A DNA stretch of 64,000 nt from Welwitschia mirabilis (taxonomy: Eukaryota > Gnetophyta > Gnetopsida > Welwitschiales): contig JBOZIK010000001.1 in the NCBI GenBank assembly GCA_051453625.1, forward strand, positions 283,477,736 to 283,541,735. The letters are read 5' to 3'. The translations under genes and the position numbers were made by a program. The notes beneath the pieces are model-generated. The model had not been told where the DNA came from. It ran no database searches and worked only from the letters and a program-made list of their open reading frames with translations. Within the stretch, counting starts at the first letter, position 1. Every line of letters starts with the position of its first letter. Below, piece after piece: positions 46,351 to 58,754 of the stretch.

Positions 46351-47360
46351 ATGAGTAATCCCTCTGATGTATTTTCCATTGATCATTCATATTTGTTTTA
46401 TGGGTTAAATTATGCATATTGGAAAGCTAGAATAAGAATATTCCTTAGATCCCTAGATGCAGATATTAAAGAGGTTATTTATAAATGTTATACCATGCCT
46501 ATGTTAGCAAAATTCGATGCAAATGGTAATACCATTCTAGTTTTCAAAACCCAAGATCAACAGACTACCACTGATAAAACCAAAGCCACCACAAACATCC
46601 ATGCTCTTAATGTTGTATTTTGTGTAGTCTATGCAGATAAATTTAAATGTATTATAAATTGTAATTATGCAAAGGAAGCATGGGATATTCTTGAAATTAC
46701 TCATGAAGAAACTTTCACTATAAAGTAAGCCAAGCTTCAAATGCTTATCTCCAGATTTAAAGATATTTACATGATCGAGGAGAAGATCTTATAGGAGTTT
46801 TTTATCATACTTACAGACATTGTCAACTCAATGGTAAGTTTAAGTAGACATTTGGATGAAGAAAAAGTGGTTAGAAAAGTGTTAAGATCTCTTTCAAAGA
46901 GATTTAAACCTAAAGTCACAACAATTAAGGAAAGTAAGAACATCAACATAAAGGCACTAGAAAAGCTTCAAGGTAATTTGCAAACTGATGAATTAAAATT
47001 TATTTAAGATAAAAAAAGGTATTACCTTGAAGTATGTGCAGGAAGGATAAAGGTTTGAGAAGTCAGATGAAGAATTAGATAATGATGAAATTACTCTCCT
47101 AGTAAGAAGGTTTTATAAATTCTTACGTAAAAGGAAAAGGAAAGGTAAGCCAAGAAGAAGCACAAAAAGAGGACATCTAAACTACAAGGAGGAGAGAGAC
47201 AAAGGAAAAGAAACCCAATGCTACTCTTGCAAAAGATTTGGACATATGGCTAATGAGTGCATGAACAACAAAAGAGATTACAAAAAATCAAAGAATTTTT
47301 CATTTATTATAACATGTGATAATGCAAATGAGGATGATAACAATAGTTTGGATCAATAAT
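46351..47360 (+). pseudogene. copia gag (DUF4219/UBN2, CCHC), decayed
   Basis: The first 125 codons from the ATG at 46351 are stop-free and read YLFYGLNYAYWKARIRIFLR, NIHALNVVFCVVYADKFKCI and CNYAKEAWDILEITHEET (family F.G.NY..W..RM..FL, then NAKALNAI......F..I..C.TAKEAWD.L..THEGT). Downstream, with stops and a shift, come VRKVLRSLSKRFKPKVTTI and IKALEKLQGNLQ. An intact CCHC knuckle CYSCKRFGHMANEC is at 47219-47260. The protein would coat element RNA. Confidence 0.9.
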
Positions 47361-47364
47361 CAGA

Positions 47365-47815
47365 TGAAAATAAAAGACTATCTTTCATGACAATTATGCC
47401 TCCACTTTAGAACTTGCTTAGCATATCAGAGCCTAATGACTTGAATATAATTGATAAAGAATAGGATGAACTAGAAGATACCTGTAAAGAACTGTATAAG
47501 GAATGTGAATAATTGGTAAGAAAGATAAATGATCTGATTAAGATTATAGAGTTTCTCATTAAAGATAAGGAGAAAATAGAATCGAAGTACAAATTACTCA
47601 AATTTGATAATTCTGATCTCATGTTATAGGCAAAATATTTATCTTTTTTTAAATAAATTTTCTGTTGATTCTTCTAAATTAGAATAGATGCTTAGAGTTC
47701 GAAAACCTACTAGTGATAAATTAGATATTGGTTTCACACATCAAAATCCATAAGGTAAAAAAAAAAAAATCGGTACGTTGACAAAGTAAGTTCATTTCTA
47801 AAGTTAATTATCATT
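47365..47815 (+). repeat. fork arm 1 of copia gag C-terminus
   Basis: Matches 47916-48367 at about 95%. On the plus strand it encodes a lysine/glutamate-rich, coiled-coil-like stretch (DTCKELYKECE, KINDLIKIIEFLIKDKEKIE). The first 52 bases of both arms are identical. A 100-N gap separates them. Confidence 0.75.
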
Positions 47816-47915
47816 NNNNNNNNNNNNNNNNNNNNNNNNNNNNNNNNNNNNNNNNNNNNNNNNNNNNNNNNNNNNNNNNNNNNNNNNNNNNNNNNNNNNN
47901 NNNNNNNNNNNNNNN

Positions 47916-48367
47916 GAAAATAAAAGACTATCTTTCATGACAATTATGCCTCCACTTTAGAACTTGCCTAGCATATCAGAGCCTAATGACTTAAATATAA
48001 TTAATAAAGAATAGGATGAACTAGAAGATACTTGTAAAGAACTATATAAGAAATGTGAAAAATTGGTAAGAAAGATAAATGATCTGAATAAGATTATAGA
48101 GTTTCTCATTAAAGATAAGGAGAAAATAGAATTTAAGTACAAATTACTCAAATTTAATAATTTTGATCTCATGTTACAGGCAAAATATTTATCTTTTTTT
48201 AAATAAATTTTCTATTGGTTCTTCTAAATTAGAATAGACGTTTAGAGTTCAAAAACCTATTGGTGATAAATTAGGTATTGGTTTCGTATCTCAAAATCCA
48301 TAAGGTAAAAAAAAATAGGTAAGTTAGCAAAGTAAGTTCATTTCTAAAGTTACTTATCATTTCTGTG
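47916..48367 (+). repeat. fork arm 2 of copia gag C-terminus
   Basis: Counterpart of 47365-47815; this arm runs on into the second knuckle and protease. Open frames on the opposite strand (47407-47622 and 47957-48172) are shadows of this repeat. Confidence 0.75.
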
Positions 48368-48900
48368 GAAAGACAGGACATTCAAAACTCTTTTGCACTG
48401 TTAAAAAGTTAATGTTATTTTCAAATTGATTTAGTTCTTTTCCATTTAAATTTACTCCAAAAAGAAGTGTATCATAGAAGTCTAAAAAGACTAAGTGGGT
48501 GAAAGCTAATGATCTTAAAAATCTCTTAACTTAGACAACTTTCAAGATCTCAAATGGTAGTAGCTGATACCTAGATAGTGGATGCTCAAGATACATGATG
48601 GAAGATACATCAAATTTTAAACATTTGAGAAAATTTAATGGAGGGTAATCATCTTTGGGGATAATAGAAAAGAAAAAATAAAAGGTATTAGAAATGTCAA
48701 AGGAGGTAATTTACCAATAATTAATAAAGTATTATATGTTAATGGTTTAAAGCACAATTTATTAATTATTAGCCAAATATTTGACAAAGGTTACAAATTA
48801 GTTTTCGATAAGTCTAAATTTGAAATTTCGCATGGAAAATCAAATGATGTTATCCTTAGAGCAAAAAGAATAGACAATGTCTATATAATAGATTAATCAA
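48340..48900 (+). pseudogene. copia protease and pre-integrase region
   Basis: The frame reads YHFCGKTGHSKLFC (48355-48402; first knuckle cysteine changed), then YLDSGCSRYMM with the DSG catalytic triplet intact at 48574-48582, FNGG, SSLGIIEKKK, LYVNGLKHNLLIISQIFDKG (family L.V.GLKHNLLSISQLCDKG) and NDVILRAKRIDNVYIID. This is the standard TNT-type arrangement. A few stops. Sequence identity to copia fades after about 48900. Confidence 0.85.
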
Positions 48901-49427
48901 TTTCCTTATATTATTTTTCTCATGATGCTTACGTAAAGTTGTTTCATAAATAGTTTAATTATATTAATTACAAAGTTGAGAAAGAAAATAATGCTTTAAA
49001 TTTTGTTAAAACAAGACATTAACTAATAGATAATATTATGAAACCCTAAAATAATGATATTTTTCTTGATCATCAAAATGAACTAGGAGTTAACTCACTA
49101 TCCTCTAGCTAATTGCAGGGCAGTCGACTCGATCTATGATTCAGTTGACCGAATGTGGTTAATCAATCAACCTAAAAGCCTAGTCACTAGGACTTATTTC
49201 AGTACTGCAGACCTACATCTTGATGGTTGACTAAAAATCCAACTGATCGATTGAACCTAAAGGATTATAATGTGGAAGTACTATTGGTGGACTCACCCTA
49301 ATCAACCTTCTTTATGAAAGAAAGAGGTACCCAAATCCTTTTCATCATGTTCTTGCCTCATTTTTCTTTCAAATTTAGAGATTTTCTTATATTAATTTTG
49401 TCTTTAAGCTCTTGCAAAGAAGTTGCA
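48901..49427. other. noncoding spacer inside the copia element
   Basis: No recognised domain. 49120-49260 again has TCGACT/TTGACC/TCGATT motifs like those of the LTR, which suggests LTR-derived or related sequence. Confidence 0.45.
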
Positions 49428-50270
49428 ATGGCTAAAGGACCGTTTAGAAGAAGAAGCAAGAAAGTTCTAGCTAGAGAACCCTTCTATTTCTACTAAAGCA
49501 TGTCTGAACATGCTATAGAGAAGTTCTCTGAAAAGTTTGAGAAGAAGCCTATTTGTCAGGAGAGATCTATTACTATATTAGATCTTAGAGAGCTTAAAGA
49601 TGTGATCTACCTCTTATGAGATCAAGATCTATCTTTTTTCCTTGATCTGTCAAGCCTAGGGTATTTTTTTCTTACGAGAATGTTCTATTATAATGCTTAT
49701 TATGTTCTTGGCTCTGGAGCCCTTTAAATCCTAGTTTTGGGGAAAAGGATAAAGATAATTGCAAACTTTATTGTAGTTGCCATTGAATTGTCTAGAGAAG
49801 ATTATGAGGAGTTTTGGCTTCTTCAGGACTCTATGGAAGATAAGGTAGTAGTTACAAGGGATATCTATGATAAGTTCCATAGCTAGAAGCATAACGTTTC
49901 ACTTTTTTGCTTACTTTGAAATACTGCTTTCTTTATTTAGTTTTTAACTATAATTTTTTACTTTTGGTGGGTCATCGTGATGAGGCCTCCAACTAGAAGG
50001 CCTGTTTGATGTATTTGGTAAGGACTAGACACTTCATTGATGCCTCTACCATTTTATTAAAGAATATGATTTCTTAGTTGAAGTACCACAAAGCTAGGGC
50101 TTTGCCCTACTCTATTTTGATCACTAATATGTGCCACTCTATCATAGGCCTTGGAGAGGTCCAATTTGAGAGTGCATCTAGGAGATACATGATACATGTT
50201 TGTTTGAGTATCCTTTCATCAACTCATGGCAAATTAAAATATTATCATTTATATGCCTCTCCTTAATGAA
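49428..50270 (+). pseudogene. putative plant transposon protein-like frame, decayed
   Basis: A frame from ATG at 49428 reads a basic start (MAKGPFRRRSKKVL), then MSEHAIEKFSEKFEKKPICQ, ITILDLRELKDVIYLL and MFYYNAYYV, LGKRIKI, with four stops to about 49890. After a frameshift, RTRHFIDASTILLKNMIS and KARALPYSILITNMCHSIIG follow (50020-50140). This order (E/FY.N, VRG..I, I..HM....K...LPY..L.T..F) matches the plant domain often annotated as 'putative plant transposon protein', found with LTR retroelements. Role unknown. It could be an envelope-position frame of a Sirevirus-like element or unrelated DNA joined by deletion. Confidence 0.5.
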
Positions 50271-50284
50271 ATCTCTTTAATTAC

Positions 50285-50585
50285 TACCTATGATTATAGG
50301 AAAAACTTTTTGCAATCTTCTAATTAATATTTTTGAGATGATCTTGAAAAGAACACTGTAATAAGAGATAGGCCTATAGTCTATCACTGCAAAAGCATAA
50401 GGTTTCTTAGGAATTAAATGCACCATAGTGTGATTCAACACTCTAAGAAAATTTCCTTAATAAAAAATTGAGAGATAAAAGAAATTACTTCTTAACCCAC
50501 TATCTGACAGGATTCTCAAAAAAAGCTAGCTGTATACCCATCTAGACCAGGAGCCTTATCAGCATCAATATCCCAAAATGATAAT
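50285..50585 (-). pseudogene. L1 ORF2 RT N-terminal fragment
   Basis: Minus strand reads WDIDADKAPGLDGYTASFF, VGXEVISFISQFFIKEIFL (X marks a stop), HLIPKKPYAF, YRPISYYSVLFKIISKIL and RRLQKVFPIII (family ID..KAPGPDG....FFK..W..VG.E......FF..G, L..N...I.LIPK, DYRPISC.NV.YKI.SKIL..RL...L..II). It is the upstream half of the L1 whose RT palm lies at 43.7-45.06 kb. Confidence 0.8.
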
Positions 50586-51179
50586 AATATTTAATTTTTC
50601 TATGATTTAGACTACTCCACCAAAGTTTTAAACATGATAGTTTTAGTAGACCATTTTCTTAATTAGGTGTTCATGAGATTTTCTATTTCTTCTCTAAGAG
50701 GTTCTTACCCTTTGTTCTATTTTAATGCCTTGTGGTATAATTTCAATAGTGGGAAATAAATTCTTAATGCTTTTTATAAGACAAAGCCTAGGTATTCTGG
50801 CCTAATAAGATGGATTAATTAGTGGCATCATACCTTGTGTTAAGTTAGAAAGTATTTTTTTAGAGAAAAATAAATAAATAGCTAAGGAAAATCTTTCTTT
50901 CATTTTATTATCTAAAAAGTTTGAGATTTAGATAATTCACTTGTTCATGATTCTTTTAATCCAAATCTACCTTTTATGCTTATCAAATCTCATGATCCTT
51001 TGAAATCTTTAAATCAATCTAACGGTAGAATTTAAAATACCACTTTAAATCGTCATGATTAAATTCTTGATAATCATAGTAAAAGCCTTAATCTCTTAAT
51101 GGAGAATTTTCAAACACTATTCCAACCAATCCTAATTAACATGAAAGAGTTTTAAAATATTTCTTCATTTCTTTCCCTA

Positions 51180-52190
51180 TTTCTCATTATAGAAATGTGT
51201 CAAATGTTAGATGCAAAAATTACTCTTTAAGAGCTTAGAGATGATTATTTTGGTATGACCAATGGCAAAGATTCTAGATTTGATGGTTTTTCTTATGGAG
51301 CTTTTAAAAAATAACTAGCATTTATTAAGTTGTAATTATTTTAATTTTATAAGGGAGATCATACTTCAAGGTTTACTTAGGCATCATATTAACAAAGGTA
51401 TTATTCATCTTTTAGTAAATCTAGGGATTCTTTTGTGATTGATATTTGTAGCTTATCACTTTATTAAATGTTACTTGTAAAATTTGCACAAAGTTATTAA
51501 CTCAAAGTATTGAAAAAAAAATCTTTTAAATATTATCATAGAGTAACAAATGGATTTTGTTTTAGGTAGATATGTTCTTTCAAATGTTGTGGCATCTTGG
51601 AAAGAACATTAGTGGGAAATTGATTCTAATCAAGATATGGCCTTTATTAAGCTTGATTATTTCAAAGCATATGATGAAATCAAATGGAAGTTCATTTCAA
51701 CTTATATGAAAAATTTAGGTTTTAGATTTCAATTTCTTCATATGGTGTGATGTCTCTTTGTCAATGCAAATACCTGTATAGCTATTTATTATGGTATCAG
51801 TTTTTCCCCCTTATTTACTACTCTATGAAATAAGGTTATCTATTAGCTCCTTATCTTTTTATCATTTATACTTGTTTTATTTCTCAAGCTCATCAACATG
51901 ATATGTAATAGGGCTTGATAAGAAAAATTTTATTTTATTAAATTTGCATTTTGTTAATGATTCTTCCATATATTCCCATGAATTTGGACATCATTTTTTC
52001 ATAAAAAATTGGAATTTAGGACAAGCTTAGTTTTTTTATCGAACATCATTAAATATTATAGTTCATATTTCATATGATAGACAAGATAAATCTACTTCCT
52101 TTTTTGGGATTTATAGAAAAAATGTAGTGTTTTTTGACTAGTATCTTTTCATATTCATATCCATATAATGATAAAAATTACAAGTGGACT
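51180..52190 (+). pseudogene. LINE reverse transcriptase (copy B)
   Basis: Same RT as at 34.04-35.04 kb. Recognisable parts are FVLGRYVLSNVVASW and AFIKLDYFKAYDEIKWKFIS near 51555-51700. Stops and shifts are present. Confidence 0.75.
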
Positions 52191-52499
52191 CTCTGATGTA
52201 AGTACTCAAGCTTTAGTTTCCTTTAAATTATAGTTGACATATTTCTATCTTACTTTAGTTTTCCCCCTTTTATAGTCCTTTTATCCTATGTTTCTACAGT
52301 TTAGTTGCTTGCTACTCTACATTTTGAGTCATTAACTACTTTTTACCTTTTGATGTTGTAAATTTAATTATTCCAACAGTAAATTTAATTCTTCTAATAG
52401 TAATAAAAACCTTTTTCAGATCTACACTTCCTTTGTCCCCAATCCCCAATAATTAGATTATGAATTAGTCTTAGGAACTTTAGAAATTTCTAATTCTAA

Positions 52500-52798
52500 A
52501 AATATTTTAAACATTTTGACTTCCCATTTTAGATTATTATTTATATTAAAAGAGAATTGTAATAAATTTGATAGTATAAATGGTCCAATTTATAAATTTT
52601 TTAATAATTTACATACCAACTTACTTGAAAATAACATTACTGAAGAAGGATGTAGAGATGCTTACTTCATTATGTCTAATGGTAAGGCTTTAGGACTCAA
52701 TCACATATTTGTAGAACTTTGTAAATAGCACTATAATATTATTAGTAATGACTATTTATAGGTAAGAAAAGAAGATATATTTAGGAATTTGCTAGGAT
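52500..52798 (+). pseudogene. second RT N-terminal fragment (copy B)
   Basis: A 70-codon open stretch (52516-52728) with LLENNITEEGCRDAYFIMSN and GKALGLNHIFVELCK. It is the counterpart of 35339-35593. Confidence 0.55.
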
Positions 52799-53059
52799 NN
52801 NNNNNNNNNNNNNNNNNNNNNNNNNNNNNNNNNNNNNNNNNNNNNNNNNNNNNNNNNNNNNNNNNNNNNNNNNNNNNNNNNNNNNNNNNNNNNNNNNNGA
52901 TTGAAAAAGATTTAAACATATTGAGTCTCATACTATTTCTTCTTCTATAGATCCTTACTAAACTTTTTTAAAGTATGTTACTTCAAATATAGTCATTACT
53001 TTTATAGATATGAATGTTGATAGAGCTATTTTTGTTAACATTAATGGATGTCATTCTCT

Positions 53060-55260
53060 CCCATATCTATCTTAATAAATATTATTTCTTGGAATGTTTA
53101 AGGCTTTGTTAATAAGCTCTAATGAAAGCAGTTTAGGGATTTTATTTCTAAGATTTCACTTTCTTTAGATCTTTTATTACTTCAAGAGATTAAAATTGAA
53201 ACTTTAGATTTGTAATTTTTCTCTTATGGGATATTTCATAATGTCTAAGCTTTAAATACTTCCTCTTCTAAAGGATAGGAAGGGGATGCCATTTTGGTTT
53301 CTTCTTATTAAACTTAATGATTTCATTCTTCTAGTTTATATTCTTGATAATGGTCTTGTTGAGTCATTCTTCTTTTTAGTAGCTCATACATTTGTTATTT
53401 GTTCCATGTATGATCTTAATCATATGCATAAGGAAATTTAACTTTGAATAGATTTAACACATATATTGGCTTGTATTCATTGGTTTTGAAGAGAAGGTTT
53501 AAGTATGATTGGTTCATCTTATGATAAGTTAAATGGAAATGAGTTTTTCTTAGATCCTCTTGAATTGGATGTTTGGTTGTAATTCAAATTCCTTTTGTCT
53601 TTTACATGTAATTTCTTACTTCTCCCAAAATATATAACAAAATTTTACTTGAAGAAATTTTTGTCAAGGTACTTCTTAAATCTATAAATGTTTAGATATA
53701 TTTTATTACTTTATTATTTTTTTTTTGGAATTTAGACTACTCCACTAAGATTTTAAACACAATAGTTTTAGTAGACCATTTTCTTATTTAAGTGTTCATG
53801 AGATTTTCGATTTCTTGTCTAAGGGGTTATTGCACTTTATTCTATCTTAATACCTTTTGGTATAAGTTTGATAGTGGGAAATGAATTCTTCATGATTTTT
53901 AGAAGACAGAGCCTAGGCATTCTGGCATAATAGGATGGATTAATTAGTGGCATCATACCTTGTGTCAAGTTAGAAATTATTCTTTCTTTTTAGAAAAATA
54001 AATAGATAGATAAGAAAAAATCTTATTTTCATTTTGTTATCTAGAAATTTTGATATTTAAATAATTAGCTTGCTCATGATTCTTTTAATCCAAATCTACC
54101 TTTTGTGCTTACCAAATCTCATGATCCTTTGAAATCTTTAAATCACTCTAAATGTAGAATTAAAATTACTACTTTACATTATCATGATTAAATTATTGAT
54201 AATCATAGTGACAACCTTAATTTTTTTATGGAGAATTTTGAACACTATTCCAACCAACCCTGATTAATATGAAAGACTTTTAAAATGTTTCTTCATTTCT
54301 TTCCCTAGTTCTTACTGTAGAAATGCATCAAATGTTAGATGCAAAATTACTCTTTAAGAGCTTAAAGATTATTGTTTTGGTATTAATAATGGTAAAGATC
54401 CTAGATTTAATGGTTTTTTAATGCAACTTTTAAAAATAACTAGTATTTATTAGGTTGTAATTATTTTAATTTCATAAGGGAGACTATACTTCAAGGTTCA
54501 TTTAGGCAACATATTAACAAAGGTGTTATTCATCTTCTGCTAAATCTAGGGATTTCTTTATGATTGGTAGTTGTAGCTTATCACTTTATTGAATGTTACT
54601 TATAAAATTTGCACAAAGTTCTTAACTCAAAGTATTGAAAAAAAATTATTCTAAATATTATCACAGAGTAACAAATGGATTTTGTTTTAGGTAGATATGT
54701 TGTTTCAAATGTTGTGACAACTTGAAAAGAACATCAATGGGAATTTTATTCTAATAAAGTTGTGGCCTTTATTAACCTTGATTATTCCAAATCATATGAT
54801 GAAATCAAATGGAATTTCATTTCATATATGAAAAATCTAGGTTTTGGATCTCAATTTCTTCATGTGATGTGATATCTCTTTATCAATGCAAATACCTCTA
54901 TAGCTATTTAAGATGGTATGAGTTTTTTTTTTTTCTATTCACTACTCTATAAAATAAGGTTATCTTTTCACTCCTTATCTTTTTATCATTTATAGTCATT
55001 TTATTTCTCGATTCATCAACATGGTATGTAATAGGGCTTCATAAGGAAAATTTTATTTTATTAAATTTGCATCTTGTTAATGATTGTTCTTATATTCCCA
55101 TGAATTTGAACATGATTTTTTATAAAATAATTGGAATTTAGTATAAGCTTAGTTTTTAAATTGAACAACATCAAATCTTTCATTTTTTTTATTTTATATG
55201 ATAGACAAGATAATTCCACTTCCTTTTTTGGGATATAGAAGAAAAATGTAGTGCTTTTTG
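53060..55260 (+). pseudogene. LINE ORF2, endonuclease and RT (copy C)
   Basis: Near 53086 the endonuclease start block reads INIISWNV-stop-GF, better kept than in copy A. RT blocks resemble copy A (FVLGRYVVSNVV near 54680, KSYDEIKWNFIS near 54790, LLNLHLVND near 55060). Many stops. Confidence 0.75.
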
Positions 55261-55599
55261 ACTAGTATCTTTTCATATTCATATCCATATAGTTAAAAGG
55301 AAAAAAATTGCAAGTGGATTCTCTCATGTAAGTATTCAAACTTTGGTTTCCTCTAAATTATAGTCGGCATAGTTCTATCTTACTTTAGTTTTTCCCCTTT
55401 CATGGTTCTTTTTATTATATGTTTCTATAGTTTAGTTGCTTGCTATTCTACATTTTAAATTATTAGCTACTTTTTGCCTTTTGATGTTGTAAATTTAATT
55501 CTTCCAATAGTAATAAAACTTTTTTTTGTGTCTTAGGATCCCCTTATCCCCTATTCCCAATAATTAGATTAATGAATTAATGTTAGAACTTTAGAAATC

Positions 55600-55990
55600 T
55601 ATAATCCTAAAAAAATTTCGAACATTTTGACTTTACATTTTAGATTATTATTTAGATTAAAAGATAATTATAATAAATTTGATAATATAGATGGTTCAAT
55701 TTCTAAAGTTGTAAATAATTTAAATACCAACTTACTTGAAAATAACATCACTGAAGAAGGATCCAGAGATGTTTACTTCATTATGTCTAGTAGTCAGGCT
55801 TTAGGATTCAATGATATATTTGTAGAACTTCATAAAGAGTACCATAATATTATTAGTAATGACTATTTCTAAGTAAGAAAAGAAGCTATGTTTAGGCATT
55901 CATTAGGACCTAATTTAAATAGAGGATTCATAAGATTACTTCTAAATATAGTAAGAAAAATGTAATCAATAATTAAATATCAATAAAATT
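55600..55990 (+). pseudogene. second RT N-terminal fragment (copy C)
   Basis: 81 stop-free codons (55627-55872) include LLENNITEEGSRDVYFIMSS and ALGFNDIFVELHKEYHNIIS, then MFRHSLGPNLNRGFIR-like sequence. Same position and order as in copies A and B. Confidence 0.55.
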
Positions 55991-55999
55991 ACTAAATAT

Positions 56000-57206
56000 T
56001 TCTTTAAAAATATGTGGCCCAAGAGTATGGGTTGGTGGCTATTTAATGTTCTAATGTTTCTTTGATAGTGAGGTATTAATTGATACCTCTTTCTTTTATA
56101 CTAAACCTTATATTTTCTATGTTTTATGAAATTTTTGGGATTTGATACATGATATTAAAAAATTTTCATTTAACTTTATTAATATAATATTATAAATATA
56201 TTTTTCTTTTTTTATTTTTAATTTTTTAAAGATATATATGAAAGGATTCAATTCATGAAAAACCATACATCACAAGGTGAAACCCATGGTGGTATCTATT
56301 AGCCTAAGAGATAGCCATCAAATATTTAGGTCTTTCTTGTGATGCATAACTAAGACATTGAAGTGCACACATGAGTGTTTGTTAAATATAATATTGAAGA
56401 ATGCAACTTGTATGTTTTATACTAGGTAACTTTTGCATAGCATAAGGTTCCTTAGTCTTAAGAACACCACCCATTATTATAGCAGTTATTATTGATCATA
56501 GAGAATGGGATGAAATAACTAAAAATAGGGGAGATAATGGAAGAATATAAAAATGCTTGTATCATAATATTATTATTTTTAAGATCTTCATTACTGGATT
56601 TACTTATGTATGTAACTCATTTTAAAGGTTTTTAAATAATGTTTCGGTGATAGTTTTGAAACCATAAAGAAAAGTGTACCATGATGCAATGTTATTTTTA
56701 TAATATTAAGATATAAGACCTTTAGCTATCTCTTCATCATAGATTACTTTTAAAATACATAACTTATAAACTTGAAAATGCATTCCATCATGATGAAGAT
56801 ATTTTAGAGGAGAAAAAAAAAGATATGTTGAAAATAAAGTATTTGTCATCCTTGATTAAATATTTAAGTAAAGATTCATAAAAATAAATAATACCCATAT
56901 CAAAGTAATACATACTACATAGATAAGAATATGCAAATACTCAAAGAAGGATAATAAAAAAGCTACTTATAATTAAGAAAGATAATGCACCAACATGAAT
57001 AATGAGGTAACAAAATGTAATTATAATTCACTAGAAAGAAATAATTATCAAATTATAAAATAATATTATAAATAACAAAAAGAAGGAAGAATAAAGACCA
57101 ATTTGTAAAAACTCAAAACTAAAGCTATTTAAAAGAATCGATGTTCATAAGTAAAAATTGAAAAGGAGCATCAACGCTTGGTAACTACCATGAAACCAAT
57201 GCTTAA
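56000..57206. other. noncoding part of composite repeat C
   Basis: Counterpart of 35700-36938. Nothing coding. Confidence 0.55.
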
Positions 57207-58754
57207 TGTTATGTCCCACATTTTATAACCATAAATTATTCAAATATTAAAAATATTAATTTTGTAACTATATGAAACATTTTTGTATTTTAGTTTTAAT
57301 ACGAAACTCTTATTTAATTAGAGTCTTTATAGAAACCAATATTTAGTTTTATAACCAATGATACCTTATATTTTTATCTTGTCAAAAAATATGCATTATG
57401 CTTAATTTTAAATTCTAGAAGCTTGTGTGATATTTAAAGTAATTAATCTCTATTTTTGGTTTAGTTTTCATATTTTTATTAGTCTCGATAATTATTTTAT
57501 AAAATTTCTTATGATTAAAATAAACAAGGTACCGAGATGTTAGAATTAAGTAATTTTATTTATATAAAGTCAGTCAATTTAGATGGTAAGATCATTAAAT
57601 TGATAATTTTATAATAACATATATAATAATAATAAAATAATTACAATAATGGCATATTAAATCCTTATATTACTCATTTATTCATATGTTTCATCTAACT
57701 TAGAAAAATAAAATTACTTGAGAAAAGTAAATAGCTAATGTCGTTGGTAAAAGAAGTGGGTAAACATTGAGTGTACTACATTCTATTATGACAATTCTTT
57801 TCTTGTATTTTCTATTGATGGATTTGATAAATCATAAAATCAATCAACATGTGAATAAGTGCATGTACTCTTATCCATAAATCAAGACATATAAATGAGT
57901 ATGTTTGACCCTAGATGACTTTTTTTCTTTTTGATATTTTTAAAAACATTTAGTTTATAAAATATTCACTTTTTGTATTGATTATAATTAGAAAAGTTTG
58001 TTTCATCATGATAGAAATTGATACATTGGAAATATTTATTCTTTTAATGAATATTACATGTTTCTCAATGCATGTTTTAAATTGATTAAGTAAAGTTATG
58101 AGGTTATGAAATATTAAGAAGGAATAGCATGATGAAATGATCTATGTAACTCACTATGCTAATTAATGTAAAAGAATTACTCAACCTAGTTAGGTAAATG
58201 AATCATAAATATGATTTCTTTTTTTCATTCATATGTCAATGTTAATTATCACTTAATATTAACCAACTTACTATTAATTAATCTTATCCAATTTAATGTG
58301 ATCCATTTTATCCAATTCAATGGGATCAATCTCATTCATTTTAATGTGATCATATTACCTCATGGTTAAACCATAAATGGGGTATTAACCAATTGAATCA
58401 AGTAATTTTAGATTATAGTTTACCTCTAAATAGAGCTCTTCCCTCTCTTGAAAGCCAATTTTTCATCTTTAGATAAGTTCATATCACTGATTCTCTTCTA
58501 CTTTTCTAACTTCTTCTCTTCACTTCTCATGCTCTTATTTTTGAGTGTGGAGTTTATAACTTAGATCTTGATTCTTAGAACTTGGAGCCTAGATCTTATA
58601 TCTTAGATTTTAAATCTTGGAGATCGAGATCTTGGAGCTTAGGAATTCATAAAATATTCATCAAGTTTGATCCTTTAATCATTACTTTTCCAATTAGATC
58701 TCCTCTACTTCTTGTGTTATTTTGATATCTCTTTTCTCAAAAAAATATGTAACA
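57207..58754 (+). repeat. LTR-like block (copy C)
   Basis: Begins TGTTATGTCCCACATTTTAT and ends AATATGTAACA, as in copy A. The TATA box is changed to TCTAAATAG near 58424. Confidence 0.55.

Larger units (their letters stand above)
45061..50284 (+). mobile_element. copia element nested in the L1, internally deleted
   Basis: Plus-strand order: LTR-like leader (45061-46284), primer-binding site (46287-46298), gag with zinc knuckle (46351-47360), coiled-coil segment duplicated around a gap (47365-48367), second knuckle and protease (48358-48900), then a plant-transposon-protein-like region (49428-50270). Integrase, RT and RNase H are missing. No matching 3' LTR is seen. Large LTR, long gag and an extra reading frame fit a Sirevirus-like copia. 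Confidence 0.7.
43696..50585 (-). mobile_element. minus-strand L1 LINE, split by a copia element
   Basis: Two parts of one ORF2 lie on the minus strand: the RT N-terminus at 50285-50585 and the RT palm to zf-RVT end at 43700-45060. The interval 45061-50284 is a plus-strand copia element. The two parts do not abut in protein terms: roughly 100-150 residues between the 'RLQKVFPIII' block and 'KCKRLGI' are missing. The 3' end is a T-rich run near 43696-43712 on the plus strand. The 5' end is cut by the LINE at 50600. Confidence 0.75.
50600..52798 (+). repeat. composite repeat unit, copy B (5'-truncated)
   Basis: Corresponds to 33480-35630 of copy A. It begins inside the LINE, as 5'-truncated LINE insertions do, and interrupts the minus-strand L1 at about 50590. 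It ends at a 100-N gap. Confidence 0.75.

Noticed and set aside
47407-48172. Two similar serine-rich minus-strand frames of 71 codons
   Set aside because: Shadows of the duplicated copia gag C-terminus on the plus strand.
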